Shown: positions 38,446 to 47,128 of the stretch, in pieces | Layout of the letters: every line of letters starts with the position of its first letter | Numbering within the stretch: the stretch's first letter is position 1 | Position numbers and translations under genes: made by a program | Notes under the pieces: generated by a model | The model's database searches: none | Told to the model about the DNA's origin: nothing | Seen by the model: the letters and a program-made list of their open reading frames with translations, nothing else | NCBI RefSeq assembly: GCF_900996245.1 | Contig: NZ_CAAJGK010000052.1 | Location: 124,001-188,000 of the forward strand | Length of the DNA: 64,000 nucleotides | Direction: 5' to 3' | Origin: Paraburkholderia sp. BCC1886 | GTDB lineage: Bacteria > Pseudomonadota > Gammaproteobacteria > Burkholderiales > Burkholderiaceae

Positions 38446-39528
38446 TTACCGCGTAAAGCCTGCCGAAAAACGGATCACGCCGTCGTCACCCTGCTTGCGC
38501 GTCAATTCCCCGGCGAGCCACAGCAGATGCAAATGCGCGAGCGCTTCGCCCATCGCAAAGGTCATCTGATGGATATCGAGCTTGCGCTTGAACATCATCG
38601 GTACGATGTCCGCCGCGCTCTGCGGCTTCGCGGCACATGCCTCGCGCACTTCGGCGAGCCGCGCATCGTGATGCTCGCGCAATTGCCGGATGCGGGTACG
38701 CACTCCGCGAAACGGCTTGCCGTGCGACGGCAGAACCAGCGTGTCTTCCGGCATCGTCTCGTAACGGCCGAGCGACTCCAGATACAGCGCGAGCGGCGTG
38801 CCTTCCGGTTCCATGTCGAACACCGAGACATTCGTCGAGATACGCGGCAGCACCATGTCACCGGAAATCAGCACGCTCAGCTCTTCGCAATGCAACGCGC
38901 AGTGCTCCGGCGAATGACCGAAGCCGGTCACCACCCGCCACGACTTGCCGCCGATCTGCACGCGGTCGCCTTCCCGCAGACGGCGGTACTGCGACGGCAA
39001 CGACGGCACCAGACTCGAGTAATAGCTGGTGCGATTGCGCAGCGCATCGAGCGATTCGGGATCGCTCAGACCGTGCCGCTCGAAGTGCCGCGCCGCGCCC
39101 GCGCCGCCTGCATTCGAACCATCGCCGGCCGCCAGCACGCGGGCCTGCATGTACTCGCCGAGCGTCATCCACAGGCGCACGTTCCAGCGCTGTTTGTCGC
39201 CGCCGTTGCAGACCCAGTCGGCGAGACCGACGTGGTCGGGGTGGCAGTGCGTGACGATCACGCGCAGCACCGGCAGGCCGTCGAGCGCCGTCTCGAACAC
39301 CTTCTCCCAGTTCTGTCTGATCGAGTCCGACGAGATACCGCAATCGACGACCGTCCAGCCCTGTTGTCCGTCGATCTCATCGCGTAGCAGCCACAGGTTG
39401 ATATGGTCGAGCGCGAACGGCAAGGGCATGCGCAGCCAGCGCACGCCGGGCGCGACGTCCATCGCGTGGCCGGCTTCGGGCAAGGTGTCGTTGAAGGGAT
39501 AGTCGAGTTGATGTTCGAGTGCGTTCAT
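38446..39528 (-). CDS. Metallo-beta-lactamase-fold hydrolase
   Basis: 360-residue MBL-fold enzyme with the metal-binding THCHPDHVG motif (residues about 100-108), a second histidine in GFGHSPEHCAL, the bridging aspartate in ISGDMVLP, and a C-terminal winged-helix-like domain (about 280-360) typical of the longer MBL subgroup. Substrate unknown; it is probably an ester or thioester hydrolase. It is divergent from the MerR gene with the operator-like site between, which suggests regulation by the same protein. ATG at 39528 precedes MNALEHQLDYPFNDT. Confidence 0.87.
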   Translation of the reverse strand: MNALEHQLDYPFNDTLPEAGHAMDVAPGVRWLRMPLPFALDHINLWLLRDEIDGQQGWTVVDCGISSDSIRQNWEKVFETALDGLPVLRVIVTHCHPDHVGLADWVCNGGDKQRWNVRLWMTLGEYMQARVLAAGDGSNAGGAGAARHFERHGLSDPESLDALRNRTSYYSSLVPSLPSQYRRLREGDRVQIGGKSWRVVTGFGHSPEHCALHCEELSVLISGDMVLPRISTNVSVFDMEPEGTPLALYLESLGRYETMPEDTLVLPSHGKPFRGVRTRIRQLREHHDARLAEVREACAAKPQSAADIVPMMFKRKLDIHQMTFAMGEALAHLHLLWLAGELTRKQGDDGVIRFSAGFTR

Positions 39529-39604
39529 GGGGATGTCTTCCTCCGTCGGCCCGTGGCATGGCGAGGTATGCGATGCCGCGTAGCGTGGTTGCGTTTCTAT
39601 CAAG

Positions 39605-39626
39605 TTGACGATAACGTAAACGTCGA
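39605..39626. promoter_or_regulatory. MerR-type operator-like element between MBL and merR genes
   Basis: TTGACG (39605-39610) and CGTCGA (39621-39626) face each other around ATAACGTAAA, giving an imperfect inverted repeat with a central ACGT. MerR-family regulators of branched-chain amino acid and fatty acid use (LiuR type) bind sites of this general shape. Located 46 bp before the MerR gene and 77 bp before the divergent MBL gene. Confidence 0.5.
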
Positions 39627-39671
39627 TTCTAGCGTTCAATCCGATTTTCTGCCCGCTCAGGGACCGCTCCG

Positions 39672-40085
39672 ATGAACACGCAATACACCATCACCGAGCT
39701 TGCACGGGAATTCGACGTGACGCCGCGTGCCATCCGTTTTTATGAAGACCAGGGTTTACTCTCGCCGAGTCGCGAAGGATCGAGCGGCTTGCGGCGCGTG
39801 TACTCGGGCCGCGACAGAACGCGTCTGAAGCTCACGTTGCGCGGCAAGCGGCTCGGCTTCACGCTGTCGGAAATTCGCGATCTGCTGGACGTGTATGAAT
39901 CGCCGACCGACACCGTGCCGCAATTGCAGGCCTTTATCGCCACGGTAGCGCAGCACCGCTCGGTGCTCGAACGGCAACTGGAAGACCTGAACGCCACGCT
40001 CGAAGACCTCGCGCAATACGAAGCGCAGGCGCGCGCACTGCTCGAGGCCGGTTCGCGCAAGCAACGTGGAGCGGCGGCAGGCTAG
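39672..40085 (+). CDS. MerR-family regulator (LiuR-like)
   Basis: 137-residue MerR regulator: N-terminal winged HTH (residues 5-70; YTITELAREFDVTPRAIRFY, EDQGLLSP) and a coiled-coil dimerisation helix (about 75-120). There are no conserved cysteines for metal sensing at the C-terminus, which fits the LiuR group (acyl-CoA or leucine catabolism) rather than metal sensors. It starts two bases before... its stop is 2 bp before the aceK ATG, so the genes are tightly coupled. Confidence 0.87.
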   Translation: MNTQYTITELAREFDVTPRAIRFYEDQGLLSPSREGSSGLRRVYSGRDRTRLKLTLRGKRLGFTLSEIRDLLDVYESPTDTVPQLQAFIATVAQHRSVLERQLEDLNATLEDLAQYEAQARALLEAGSRKQRGAAAG

Positions 40086-40087
40086 AG

Positions 40088-41926
40088 ATGAATCACTTCC
40101 CCAAACTGCTGTCGTCGCAAATCGGCTTCGATATCGCGCAGACCATGCTCGACGGTTTCGACCGGCATTACCGGGTATTTCGCGATGCGGCGATTCACGC
40201 GCAGACGCTGTTCGAAAGCGCGGACTGGCACGGCTTGCAAAAGCTTGCGCGCGACCGTATCACCTCGTACGACGAACGCGTCGAAGAATGCGTGGTGTCG
40301 CTCGAAGACGAGTACGACGCGGAGAACATCGAGCGCGAAGTGTGGCAGCAGATCAAGCTGCATTACATCGGCCTGTTGACCACGCACCATCAGCCCGAAT
40401 GCGCGGAGACGTTCTTCAACTCCGTGTGCTGCAAGATTCTGCATCGCTCGTATTTCAACAACGACTTTATTTTCGTGCGGCCGGCCATTTCGACCGATTA
40501 CATCGAGAACGATTCGCCCGCCGCCAAACCGACGTATCGCGCGTATTACCCGAGCCGCGACGGCCTTCCCGCGACGCTCGAGCGGATCGTCACGAACTTC
40601 CAGCTGAACATACCGTTCGACGACCTCATGCGCGATGTCGGCTGCGTGATGCAGGCCATTCACGACGCGTTCGGCGCGTTCGACGAAGCGCCCAACTTCC
40701 AGATTCACGTGCTGTCGTCGCTGTTCTTTCGCAACAAGTCGGCTTATATCATCGGACGGATCATCAACGGCGATGCACTACTGCCGTTCGCGGTGCCGCT
40801 GCGTCATGTGAAGCCGGGCCTGCTCGCGCTCGACACCGTGCTGCTCAAACGCGAGCAGCTGGCCATTATTTTCAGCTTTTCGCACTCGTATTTTCTCGTC
40901 GATATGGAAGTGCCGTCCGCTTACGTGGAATTTCTCGGCGCGCTTTTGCCGGGCAAACCGAAGGCGGAAATCTATACGTCGGTGGGTTTGCAGAAGCAGG
41001 GCAAGAACCTGTTCTATCGCGATCTGCTGCGGCATCTGTCGCATTCCAGCGACCGCTTCGTCATCGCGCCCGGCATCAAGGGACTCGTGATGCTGGTGTT
41101 CACGCTGCCGTCCTTCCCCTATGTGTTCAAGCTGATCAAGGACCACTTTCCGCCGCCGAAGGAAACTACGCGCGCGCAGATCAAGGAGAAGTATCAACTC
41201 GTCAAACGGCACGACCGGCTCGGACGCATGGCCGACACGCTCGAGTATTCGAGCGTCGCGTTGCCTTTGGCACGGCTCGACGATTTGCTGTTGAAGGAGT
41301 TGCAAAAGGAAGTGCCGTCGCTGATCGAATACGACGGCGACAACCTCGTGATCCGGCATCTGTATATCGAGCGGCGCATGACGCCGCTCAATCTGTTCCT
41401 GCAGAACGGCAGCGACGCCGATGTCGATCACGGCATCCGCCAGTACGGCGATGCGATCAAGGAACTGATGCAGGCGAACATCTTTCCCGGCGACATGCTG
41501 TACAAGAATTTCGGCGTGACACGTCACGGCCGCGTGGTGTTCTACGACTACGACGAGATCGAATACCTGACCGACTGCAACGTGCGCGCCGTGCCCGCGC
41601 CGCGCAACGAAGAAGACGAGATGTCCGGCGAGCCGTGGTACTCCGTTGGCCCGCACGACATTTTCCCGGAGACGTATGGCACTTTTTTGCTCGGTGACCC
41701 GCGCGTGCGCCGCGCGTTCATGCAGCACCACGCGGACTTCTTCGATCCGGCGCTGTGGCAACGGCACAAGGATCATCTGCTGAAAGGCGAACTGCCGGAC
41801 TTTTTCCCGTACGACCGCAGCGTGCGCTTTTGTGAGCGGTATCCCGAACGTTTCGGCGATCCGGCTCGCGAGCGCGCGTCCCATGACGCCGAGCAAACCG
41901 TCGAGCGCAATGCGCGGGCCGCGTGA
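40088..41926 (+). CDS. aceK: Isocitrate dehydrogenase kinase/phosphatase AceK
   Basis: Bifunctional enzyme that phosphorylates isocitrate dehydrogenase to divert isocitrate into the glyoxylate bypass during growth on acetate or fatty acids, and removes the phosphate again. The kinase ATP-binding loop APGIKGLVMLVFTLPSF (from residue 327) and the catalytic region (YKNFGVTRHGRVVFYDYDEI) are clear. 612 aa versus 578 in E. coli. Translationally coupled to the MerR gene, unusual since in enterics it is next to aceBA. The isocitrate lyase and malate synthase genes are not in the window. Confidence 0.96.
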   Translation: MNHFPKLLSSQIGFDIAQTMLDGFDRHYRVFRDAAIHAQTLFESADWHGLQKLARDRITSYDERVEECVVSLEDEYDAENIEREVWQQIKLHYIGLLTTHHQPECAETFFNSVCCKILHRSYFNNDFIFVRPAISTDYIENDSPAAKPTYRAYYPSRDGLPATLERIVTNFQLNIPFDDLMRDVGCVMQAIHDAFGAFDEAPNFQIHVLSSLFFRNKSAYIIGRIINGDALLPFAVPLRHVKPGLLALDTVLLKREQLAIIFSFSHSYFLVDMEVPSAYVEFLGALLPGKPKAEIYTSVGLQKQGKNLFYRDLLRHLSHSSDRFVIAPGIKGLVMLVFTLPSFPYVFKLIKDHFPPPKETTRAQIKEKYQLVKRHDRLGRMADTLEYSSVALPLARLDDLLLKELQKEVPSLIEYDGDNLVIRHLYIERRMTPLNLFLQNGSDADVDHGIRQYGDAIKELMQANIFPGDMLYKNFGVTRHGRVVFYDYDEIEYLTDCNVRAVPAPRNEEDEMSGEPWYSVGPHDIFPETYGTFLLGDPRVRRAFMQHHADFFDPALWQRHKDHLLKGELPDFFPYDRSVRFCERYPERFGDPARERASHDAEQTVERNARAA

Positions 41927-41986
41927 CGATCATGCTTCGCCCCGCTCGCATGCACGCTGAACCGCGCTGAACCGTGATAACCCACC

Positions 41987-42751
41987 ATGAACGCTAACGA
42001 CTCCACGCTTCCCAATCCGCTCGCGCACCTGTTCGCCAATAACGACGCGTGGGTGACCCGCAAGCTCGCGGAAGATCCCGAGTACTTCTCGCGACTCGCG
42101 CATCAGCAGACGCCCGAGTATTTGTGGATCGGCTGCTCCGACTCGCGAGTGCCGGCCAACCAGATCATCGGTCTGCCGCCCGGCGAAGTGTTCGTGCATA
42201 GAAACATTGCCAACGTGGTGGTGCATACCGATCTGAACTGTCTGTCGGTCATCCAGTTCGCGGTCGATCTGCTGAAGGTCAAGCACATCATGGTGGTGGG
42301 CCATTACGGCTGCTCGGGAGTCGGCGCGGCTTTGCACGGCCGGCGCGTGGGTCTCGCGGACAACTGGCTGCATCACGTGCAGGACGTGCGCACCAAACAT
42401 GCGGCGCTGCTCGAAAACTGGCCGCTCGGCGAGGCGCGTCACCGGCGTCTGGTCGAACTCAACACCATCGAACAGGTCGTGAACGTGTGCCGCACGACCA
42501 TTCTCAACGACGCGTGGGCGCGCGGCCAGGACGTGACCGTGCACGGCTGGGTGTATGGCGTGCACGATGGCCGCGTGCGCAACCTCGGCATGACGATCGG
42601 CGACGCCGCCGCGCTCGACGAGACTTACCGAAGCTGCATCGCCGCGATTGCCGCAGGCGGCTCGTATGCGGCGGCTACCAAGGATGCCGCCGACGATACC
42701 GCCGTGCCCGCGATCGTCGAAGGCGTGATCGCCAGGCTGAAGCACGAGTAA
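41987..42751 (+). CDS. can: Beta-carbonic anhydrase
   Basis: Zinc enzyme interconverting CO2 and bicarbonate, needed to supply bicarbonate to carboxylases. Zinc ligands are visible in CSDSR (C about residue 50) and HYGC (H about 106, C about 109); the catalytic Asp-Arg pair is in CSDSRVP. 254 aa, typical. Association with the MerR-aceK-thiolase group suggests a need for bicarbonate in acyl-CoA carboxylation, a link seen around liu genes. Confidence 0.95.
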   Translation: MNANDSTLPNPLAHLFANNDAWVTRKLAEDPEYFSRLAHQQTPEYLWIGCSDSRVPANQIIGLPPGEVFVHRNIANVVVHTDLNCLSVIQFAVDLLKVKHIMVVGHYGCSGVGAALHGRRVGLADNWLHHVQDVRTKHAALLENWPLGEARHRRLVELNTIEQVVNVCRTTILNDAWARGQDVTVHGWVYGVHDGRVRNLGMTIGDAAALDETYRSCIAAIAAGGSYAAATKDAADDTAVPAIVEGVIARLKHE

Positions 42752-42801
42752 TCAAGCACTAGATATCCACGAGAACGACTCAACCCATGAAGGAGACGAA
42801 C

Positions 42802-43995
42802 ATGACTGACACCCAAGCTGATCCCATCGTTATCGTTTCGGCGGCGCGTACGCCGATGGCCGCATTCCAGGGCGACTTCGCGTCGCTCACCGCACCGCAA
42901 CTCGGCTCCGCTGCCATCGAAGCCGCCGTGCAGCGCGCGGGCCTGAAACCCGAACAGATCGACGAAGTGGTGATGGGTTGCGTGCTGCCCGCCGGTCTCG
43001 GCCAGGCGCCGGCCCGCCAGGCCGCGCTCGGCGCCGGCTTGCCGTTGAGCACCGGCAGCACCACGGTCAACAAGATGTGCGGATCGGGCATGCGCGCGGC
43101 GATGTTCGCGCACGACATGCTGGCGGCCGGCTCGGTCGACGTGATCGTCGCGGGCGGCATGGAGAGCATGACCAACGCGCCGTATCTGCTGCCCAAAGCG
43201 CGCGGCGGCATGCGTATGGGTCACGGTCAGGTGCTCGATCACATGTTCCTCGACGGTCTCGAAGACGCCTATGAGAAGGGCCGTCTGATGGGCACCTTCG
43301 CCGAGGAATGCGCGGGCTCCTACGACTTCACGCGCGAGGCGCAGGACGCGTTCGCGGTGGAGTCGCTGAACCGTGCGAAGCGCGCTAACGAAGACGGCTC
43401 GTTTGCATGGGAAATCGCGCCCGTGAAAGTAGCCGGCCGCAAAGGCGAAGTCACCATCGACCACGACGAGCAGCCGTTCAAGGCGAACCTCGAGAAGATC
43501 CCGACGCTCAAGCCCGCGTTCAGCAAAACCGGCACGGTGACCGCCGCGAATTCGTCGTCGATTTCCGACGGCGCCGCCGCGCTCGTCATGATGCGCGAGT
43601 CTACCGCGAAGCGCCTCGGCGTCACGCCGATCGCGCGCGTGGTCGGCCACTCGACGTTCGCACAGGAACCCGCGAAGTTCACCACGGCGCCGGTCGGCGC
43701 GATCCGCAAGCTGTTCGAGAAGAATGGCTGGCGCGCGGAGGAAGTGGATCTGTATGAAGTCAACGAAGCCTTTGCCGTGGTGACGATGGCAGCGATGAAA
43801 GAGCACCATCTGCCGCACGAGAAGGTCAACGTGAACGGCGGCGCGTGCGCATTGGGCCATCCCATCGGCGCTTCCGGTGCACGCATTCTCGTCACGCTGA
43901 TCGGCGCGTTGAAGAAGCGCGGCGGCAAGCGCGGCGTGGCGACGCTGTGCATCGGCGGCGGCGAAGCAACGGCAATGGGCATCGAACTGGTTTGA
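42802..43995 (+). CDS. Acetyl-CoA acetyltransferase (thiolase)
   Basis: Thiolase II/acetoacetyl-CoA thiolase. Nucleophile C93 in NKMCGSGM, histidine H353 in GHPIGASG and C383 in LCIGGGEA complete the catalytic set. 397 aa. Start at 42802 is decided by AGGAGACGAAC with the ribosome site just before; the upstream ATG at 42787 is out of register with it. It may make or break acetoacetyl-CoA; in this context, degradation of branched-chain or fatty acids is the best guess. Confidence 0.94.
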   Translation: MTDTQADPIVIVSAARTPMAAFQGDFASLTAPQLGSAAIEAAVQRAGLKPEQIDEVVMGCVLPAGLGQAPARQAALGAGLPLSTGSTTVNKMCGSGMRAAMFAHDMLAAGSVDVIVAGGMESMTNAPYLLPKARGGMRMGHGQVLDHMFLDGLEDAYEKGRLMGTFAEECAGSYDFTREAQDAFAVESLNRAKRANEDGSFAWEIAPVKVAGRKGEVTIDHDEQPFKANLEKIPTLKPAFSKTGTVTAANSSSISDGAAALVMMRESTAKRLGVTPIARVVGHSTFAQEPAKFTTAPVGAIRKLFEKNGWRAEEVDLYEVNEAFAVVTMAAMKEHHLPHEKVNVNGGACALGHPIGASGARILVTLIGALKKRGGKRGVATLCIGGGEATAMGIELV

Positions 43996-44039
43996 GGCGC
44001 GCACGCCGCCTGCCCTTCTGAACGACACGAGGTGATTCG

Positions 44040-44717
44040 ATGAAAACCGTATTGATTGTCGGTGCGTCGCGCGGCATCGGCCAGGAGTTCGTGCGCCAGT
44101 ACCGCAAAAGCGGCTGGCGCGTGCTCGCGACCGCGCGCGACGAAGCGTCGCTCGCGGCGCTGACGCAACTCGGCGCAGCGCCCTTTTCGCTCGACGTCAC
44201 CGCGCCGGAGCAGATCGCCGGACTCGGCTGGAAGCTCGACGGCGAACGGCTCGATGCCGCAATCGTCGTCTCGGGGGTGTATGGCCCGCGCACCGAGGGC
44301 ATCGAGACCGTCGGCGCGGAAGACTTCGATCAGGTGATGCGGACCAACGTCCGTGGGCCGATGCAGTTGATGCCGATCCTGCTGCCGCTGGTCGAGGAAG
44401 CCGGCGGCGTGTTCGCGGTCGTGTCCAGCAGGATGGGCAGCATCAGCGAGGCCAACAGCACGAGCGGCTGGCTGTACCGCGTGAGCAAGGCCGCGCTGAA
44501 CGACGCGCTCAAGCTCGCGTCGCTCGCCGCACAGCGGGCCACGTGCGTGTCCTTGCATCCGGGATGGGTCCGCACCGACATGGGCGGCTCCACGGCGGCC
44601 ATCGACCCGCAGCGCAGCGTGAGCGGCATGCGCGAAGTGCTGGCTGCGGCGGCGGCCGATCGCGCCACGTTCAACGGAAGCTTCTATCAATACGACGGCA
44701 CCGCGCTCGGCTGGTAG
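44040..44717 (+). CDS. Short-chain dehydrogenase/reductase
   Basis: 225-residue SDR: GASRGIG (residues about 8-14), VSG instead of NAG (AIVVSGVYG), S-Y-K active site in SSRMGSIS and YRVSKAAL. Resembles the CsgA/C-factor-like short SDRs (sub-family without the extended C-terminus). Substrate unknown. Last enzyme in the aceK-can-thiolase series, followed 32 bp later by YchJ. Confidence 0.9.
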   Translation: MKTVLIVGASRGIGQEFVRQYRKSGWRVLATARDEASLAALTQLGAAPFSLDVTAPEQIAGLGWKLDGERLDAAIVVSGVYGPRTEGIETVGAEDFDQVMRTNVRGPMQLMPILLPLVEEAGGVFAVVSSRMGSISEANSTSGWLYRVSKAALNDALKLASLAAQRATCVSLHPGWVRTDMGGSTAAIDPQRSVSGMREVLAAAAADRATFNGSFYQYDGTALGW

Positions 44718-44749
44718 CCGAGCCGGCCGCAAGCACGACGACTTAACCC

Positions 44750-45199
44750 ATGAGCCAGCAACCTTTGTCGAAGCAACGACCGGTCGAGTGTCCCTGTGGC
44801 GGCGCTGCGCCCAATCCGCGCAGCGATGTCAAAGCGCCGCGCTTCGCGCAATGCTGTGGACGCTATATCGACGACGGTGACATCGCGCCGCGCGCGCTCG
44901 AACTGATGCGCTCGCGTTACAGCGCGTTCGTTGTCGGCGCAACGGATTACTTGCGTGCGACGTGGGCCCCGCAAACCTGTCCCGCCGATCTCGACGCCGA
45001 CACCGACGCGCCCGATGCGCCGCGTTGGCTTGGACTCCAGATCAAGGCGTTCGCCGACACCGGCGAGAACAGCGCGACGGTCGAATTCGTCGCACGTTAC
45101 AAGGTGGGTGGCCGTGCGCATCGGCTGCACGAGTTGAGTCGCTTCGTGCGCGGCGACGATGGACGCTGGCGTTATGTCGATGGCGACATCCGCGATTAA
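44750..45199 (+). CDS. YchJ-family SEC-C/UPF0225 protein
   Basis: 149-residue protein of the YchJ family. N-terminal cysteine motif CPCGG and CCGRYI (Cys about 15-17 and 35-36) is a SEC-C-like zinc-binding element; the remainder is an NTF2-like fold (RSRYSAFVVGATDYL, LHELSRFVRGDDGRWRYVDG). Function unknown. Ends the rightward unit, with a terminator 72 bp downstream. Confidence 0.9.
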   Translation: MSQQPLSKQRPVECPCGGAAPNPRSDVKAPRFAQCCGRYIDDGDIAPRALELMRSRYSAFVVGATDYLRATWAPQTCPADLDADTDAPDAPRWLGLQIKAFADTGENSATVEFVARYKVGGRAHRLHELSRFVRGDDGRWRYVDGDIRD

Positions 45200-45788
45200 G
45201 CGTCCCCTACCGCCGCATCCTTTCTTAACCTTACGGGACGCAGCAGCGCCCATCGCTTCGAGTTCACCTAAGGCCCTTTAAACGAGGGCCTTTTTTTATG
45301 TTGGCTCAACACCACAAACCCCGCGTGGCGTGCGGTTGCTTCGTCCACCCAAGTACCGGCGCGCCGGGCGTTTCGGAGCTCGGGCGAGGCCTCGCTGGAC
45401 GCGGCAATTTTTTCGTCCCGGGTTTGTCCTGCATTGCACAAAACAAAATTGTCGTGCCAGGATGAGGGCGTAGGTTCATGACGTCACCTTGCTGGAGCGG
45501 GTCGAGACCCGACCAGCAAAATGTGCCGATGCCTGCCGGGCACCAGAGAGCGTGGGTCCGGTGGAAGCGGAAAGCAACGTGAGTGACGTTCATCATCGGC
45601 GCGTGGGGTCGCGTCGGCCGTTGGGTTCATCCCGTGCGATCTCCAAAGACGTACGTGCGCTTCGCGCACTGCGTACGTGAGTATGTTGTTGTGTGTCGAA
45701 CCCGCCGACGAAAGCATTTCGTCAGCAGCGAAGTCCGGCAGGCAACACATCACGGTGTTCTGGGCAGGCTTTTTGGGCAGGTACGTCG
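45200..45788. other. Intergenic region with terminator and a hairpin
   Basis: 589 bp between the YchJ gene and the secreted hydrolase. The terminator at 45271-45297 ends the upstream unit. An imperfect hairpin (ACGTACG-TGCGC-TTC-GCGCA-CTG-CGTACGT, 45649-45678) lies 110 bp before the hydrolase start. Short frames on the minus strand are Arg/Pro-rich and unconvincing. Confidence 0.5.
45271..45297 (+). terminator. Rho-independent terminator
   Basis: 7-bp stem AGGCCCT / AGGGCCT with a 7-base loop and seven Ts (45291-45297), downstream of the YchJ gene. Confidence 0.85.
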
Positions 45789-47075
45789 ATGGTGTTCAGC
45801 AAGGTTCTGACGAAGTGTGCGGTGATCTGTGCAGCGGCCACGTGCGCTGTCGCACTCGCGCATGCCGACCCGCTCACGCCGCTCGGCGACAACCAGGCCG
45901 GCCCGTTGAGCCGCGCGCAAGTGCCGCGCATCGCGCTCGACGACGATGTCTATCTCCCCACCGCCGGTCTGAACGAAAGCATCATTCGCGTGCCGGTCGA
46001 CGCAGCTGGTTCCGTCACGCTCGAAACCACGGTGTATAAACCCGACGGTCCGGGTCCGTTCCCGATGATCGTCTTCAATCACGGCAAGATGCCTGGCGAC
46101 CCGCGCCTGCAGGAACGCAGCGACCCGCTGCCGTTCGCGCGCGAATTCGTGCGCCGCGGTTACGTGGTGGTCGCGCCGAACCGTCAGGGCTTCGGCCACT
46201 CGGACGGCGCATACGAACAGGACGGCTGCGACGTCGAACGCAACGGCCTCGGCCAGGCCGGCGACGTGGCGGCGACCATCGGCTATATGTCGAAGCAACC
46301 GTTCGTGGATGCCTCCCACATCGTGGTGGCCGGTACCTCGCACGGCGGTCTCGCCACGATGGCCTACGGCACGGAAGCCGCGCCGGGCGTGCGCGCGCTG
46401 ATCAATTTTTCGGGTGGCTTGCGTCAGGACGCGTGCACTGACTGGCAGGGTAATCTGACCCGCGCCTTCGGCACGTATGGCGAGAAAACCAGGGTTCCGT
46501 CGCTGTGGATGTACGGCGACAACGATTCGGTGTGGACCCGCCCGCTCGTGACGGGCATGTACACGGCGTATGGCGCGCACGGCGCCAGCGCGAAGATGGT
46601 GGACTACGGCGAGTACAAGAACGACGCGCACCGGCTGGTCGGCGATCGTGACGGCGTGCATGTGTGGTGGCCGGCGGTCGAAGCGTTCCTCGCACGGGTC
46701 GGCATGCCGACGCGCGTGCAATACCAGGTGGCCGATCCGTCGTTGCCGAAGGCGAGCGGCTTTGCCGCCGTGGATGCAGTGGACGCCGTGCCGTTCGTCG
46801 ACGAAGCCGGCCGCGCGGGATATCGCAACTTCCTGCATCAGTATCCGAGCCGCGCGTTCGCGGTGTCGGACTCCGGCGCGTGGTCGTGGGCCGAAGGCGG
46901 CGACGATCCGATGTCGGTGGCCGTGGCTAACTGCCAGAAGCAAAGCTCGGCGCCTTGCCGGCTGTATGCGGTCGATAACTCGGTCGTATGGGGCGCCGGT
47001 TCCTCGACCACGGCTAGCGCCGGTGCGGCGGCGACCGGAACGGTCGGCCGCGGCGCGCTGGCAAGCCGGGAATAA
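45789..47075 (+). CDS. Secreted alpha/beta hydrolase (dienelactone-hydrolase-like)
   Basis: 428-residue exported hydrolase. Signal peptide from the ATG at 45789 (MVFSKVLTKCAVICAAATC), likely cleavage after AHA. The catalytic domain (about 80-330) has the oxyanion strand VFNHGK, nucleophile elbow GTSHGG (about residue 180), and a histidine in KNDAHRLVGDRD. The C-terminal 110 residues are a family-specific region with cysteine pair (NCQKQSSAPC). In-frame sequence upstream to 45693 is less likely coding. Substrate unknown. Confidence 0.82.
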   Translation: MVFSKVLTKCAVICAAATCAVALAHADPLTPLGDNQAGPLSRAQVPRIALDDDVYLPTAGLNESIIRVPVDAAGSVTLETTVYKPDGPGPFPMIVFNHGKMPGDPRLQERSDPLPFAREFVRRGYVVVAPNRQGFGHSDGAYEQDGCDVERNGLGQAGDVAATIGYMSKQPFVDASHIVVAGTSHGGLATMAYGTEAAPGVRALINFSGGLRQDACTDWQGNLTRAFGTYGEKTRVPSLWMYGDNDSVWTRPLVTGMYTAYGAHGASAKMVDYGEYKNDAHRLVGDRDGVHVWWPAVEAFLARVGMPTRVQYQVADPSLPKASGFAAVDAVDAVPFVDEAGRAGYRNFLHQYPSRAFAVSDSGAWSWAEGGDDPMSVAVANCQKQSSAPCRLYAVDNSVVWGAGSSTTASAGAAATGTVGRGALASRE

Positions 47076-47128
47076 GCGCCCTGAGCCCGGCCTACATGGG
47101 CCCAATCTGCCCCATGGGGTGTGGTTGA

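Noticed and set aside
45306..45596. 96-codon minus-strand frame in the gap after YchJ
   Set aside because: Pro/Arg/Thr-rich, overlaps the terminator region and has no start context.
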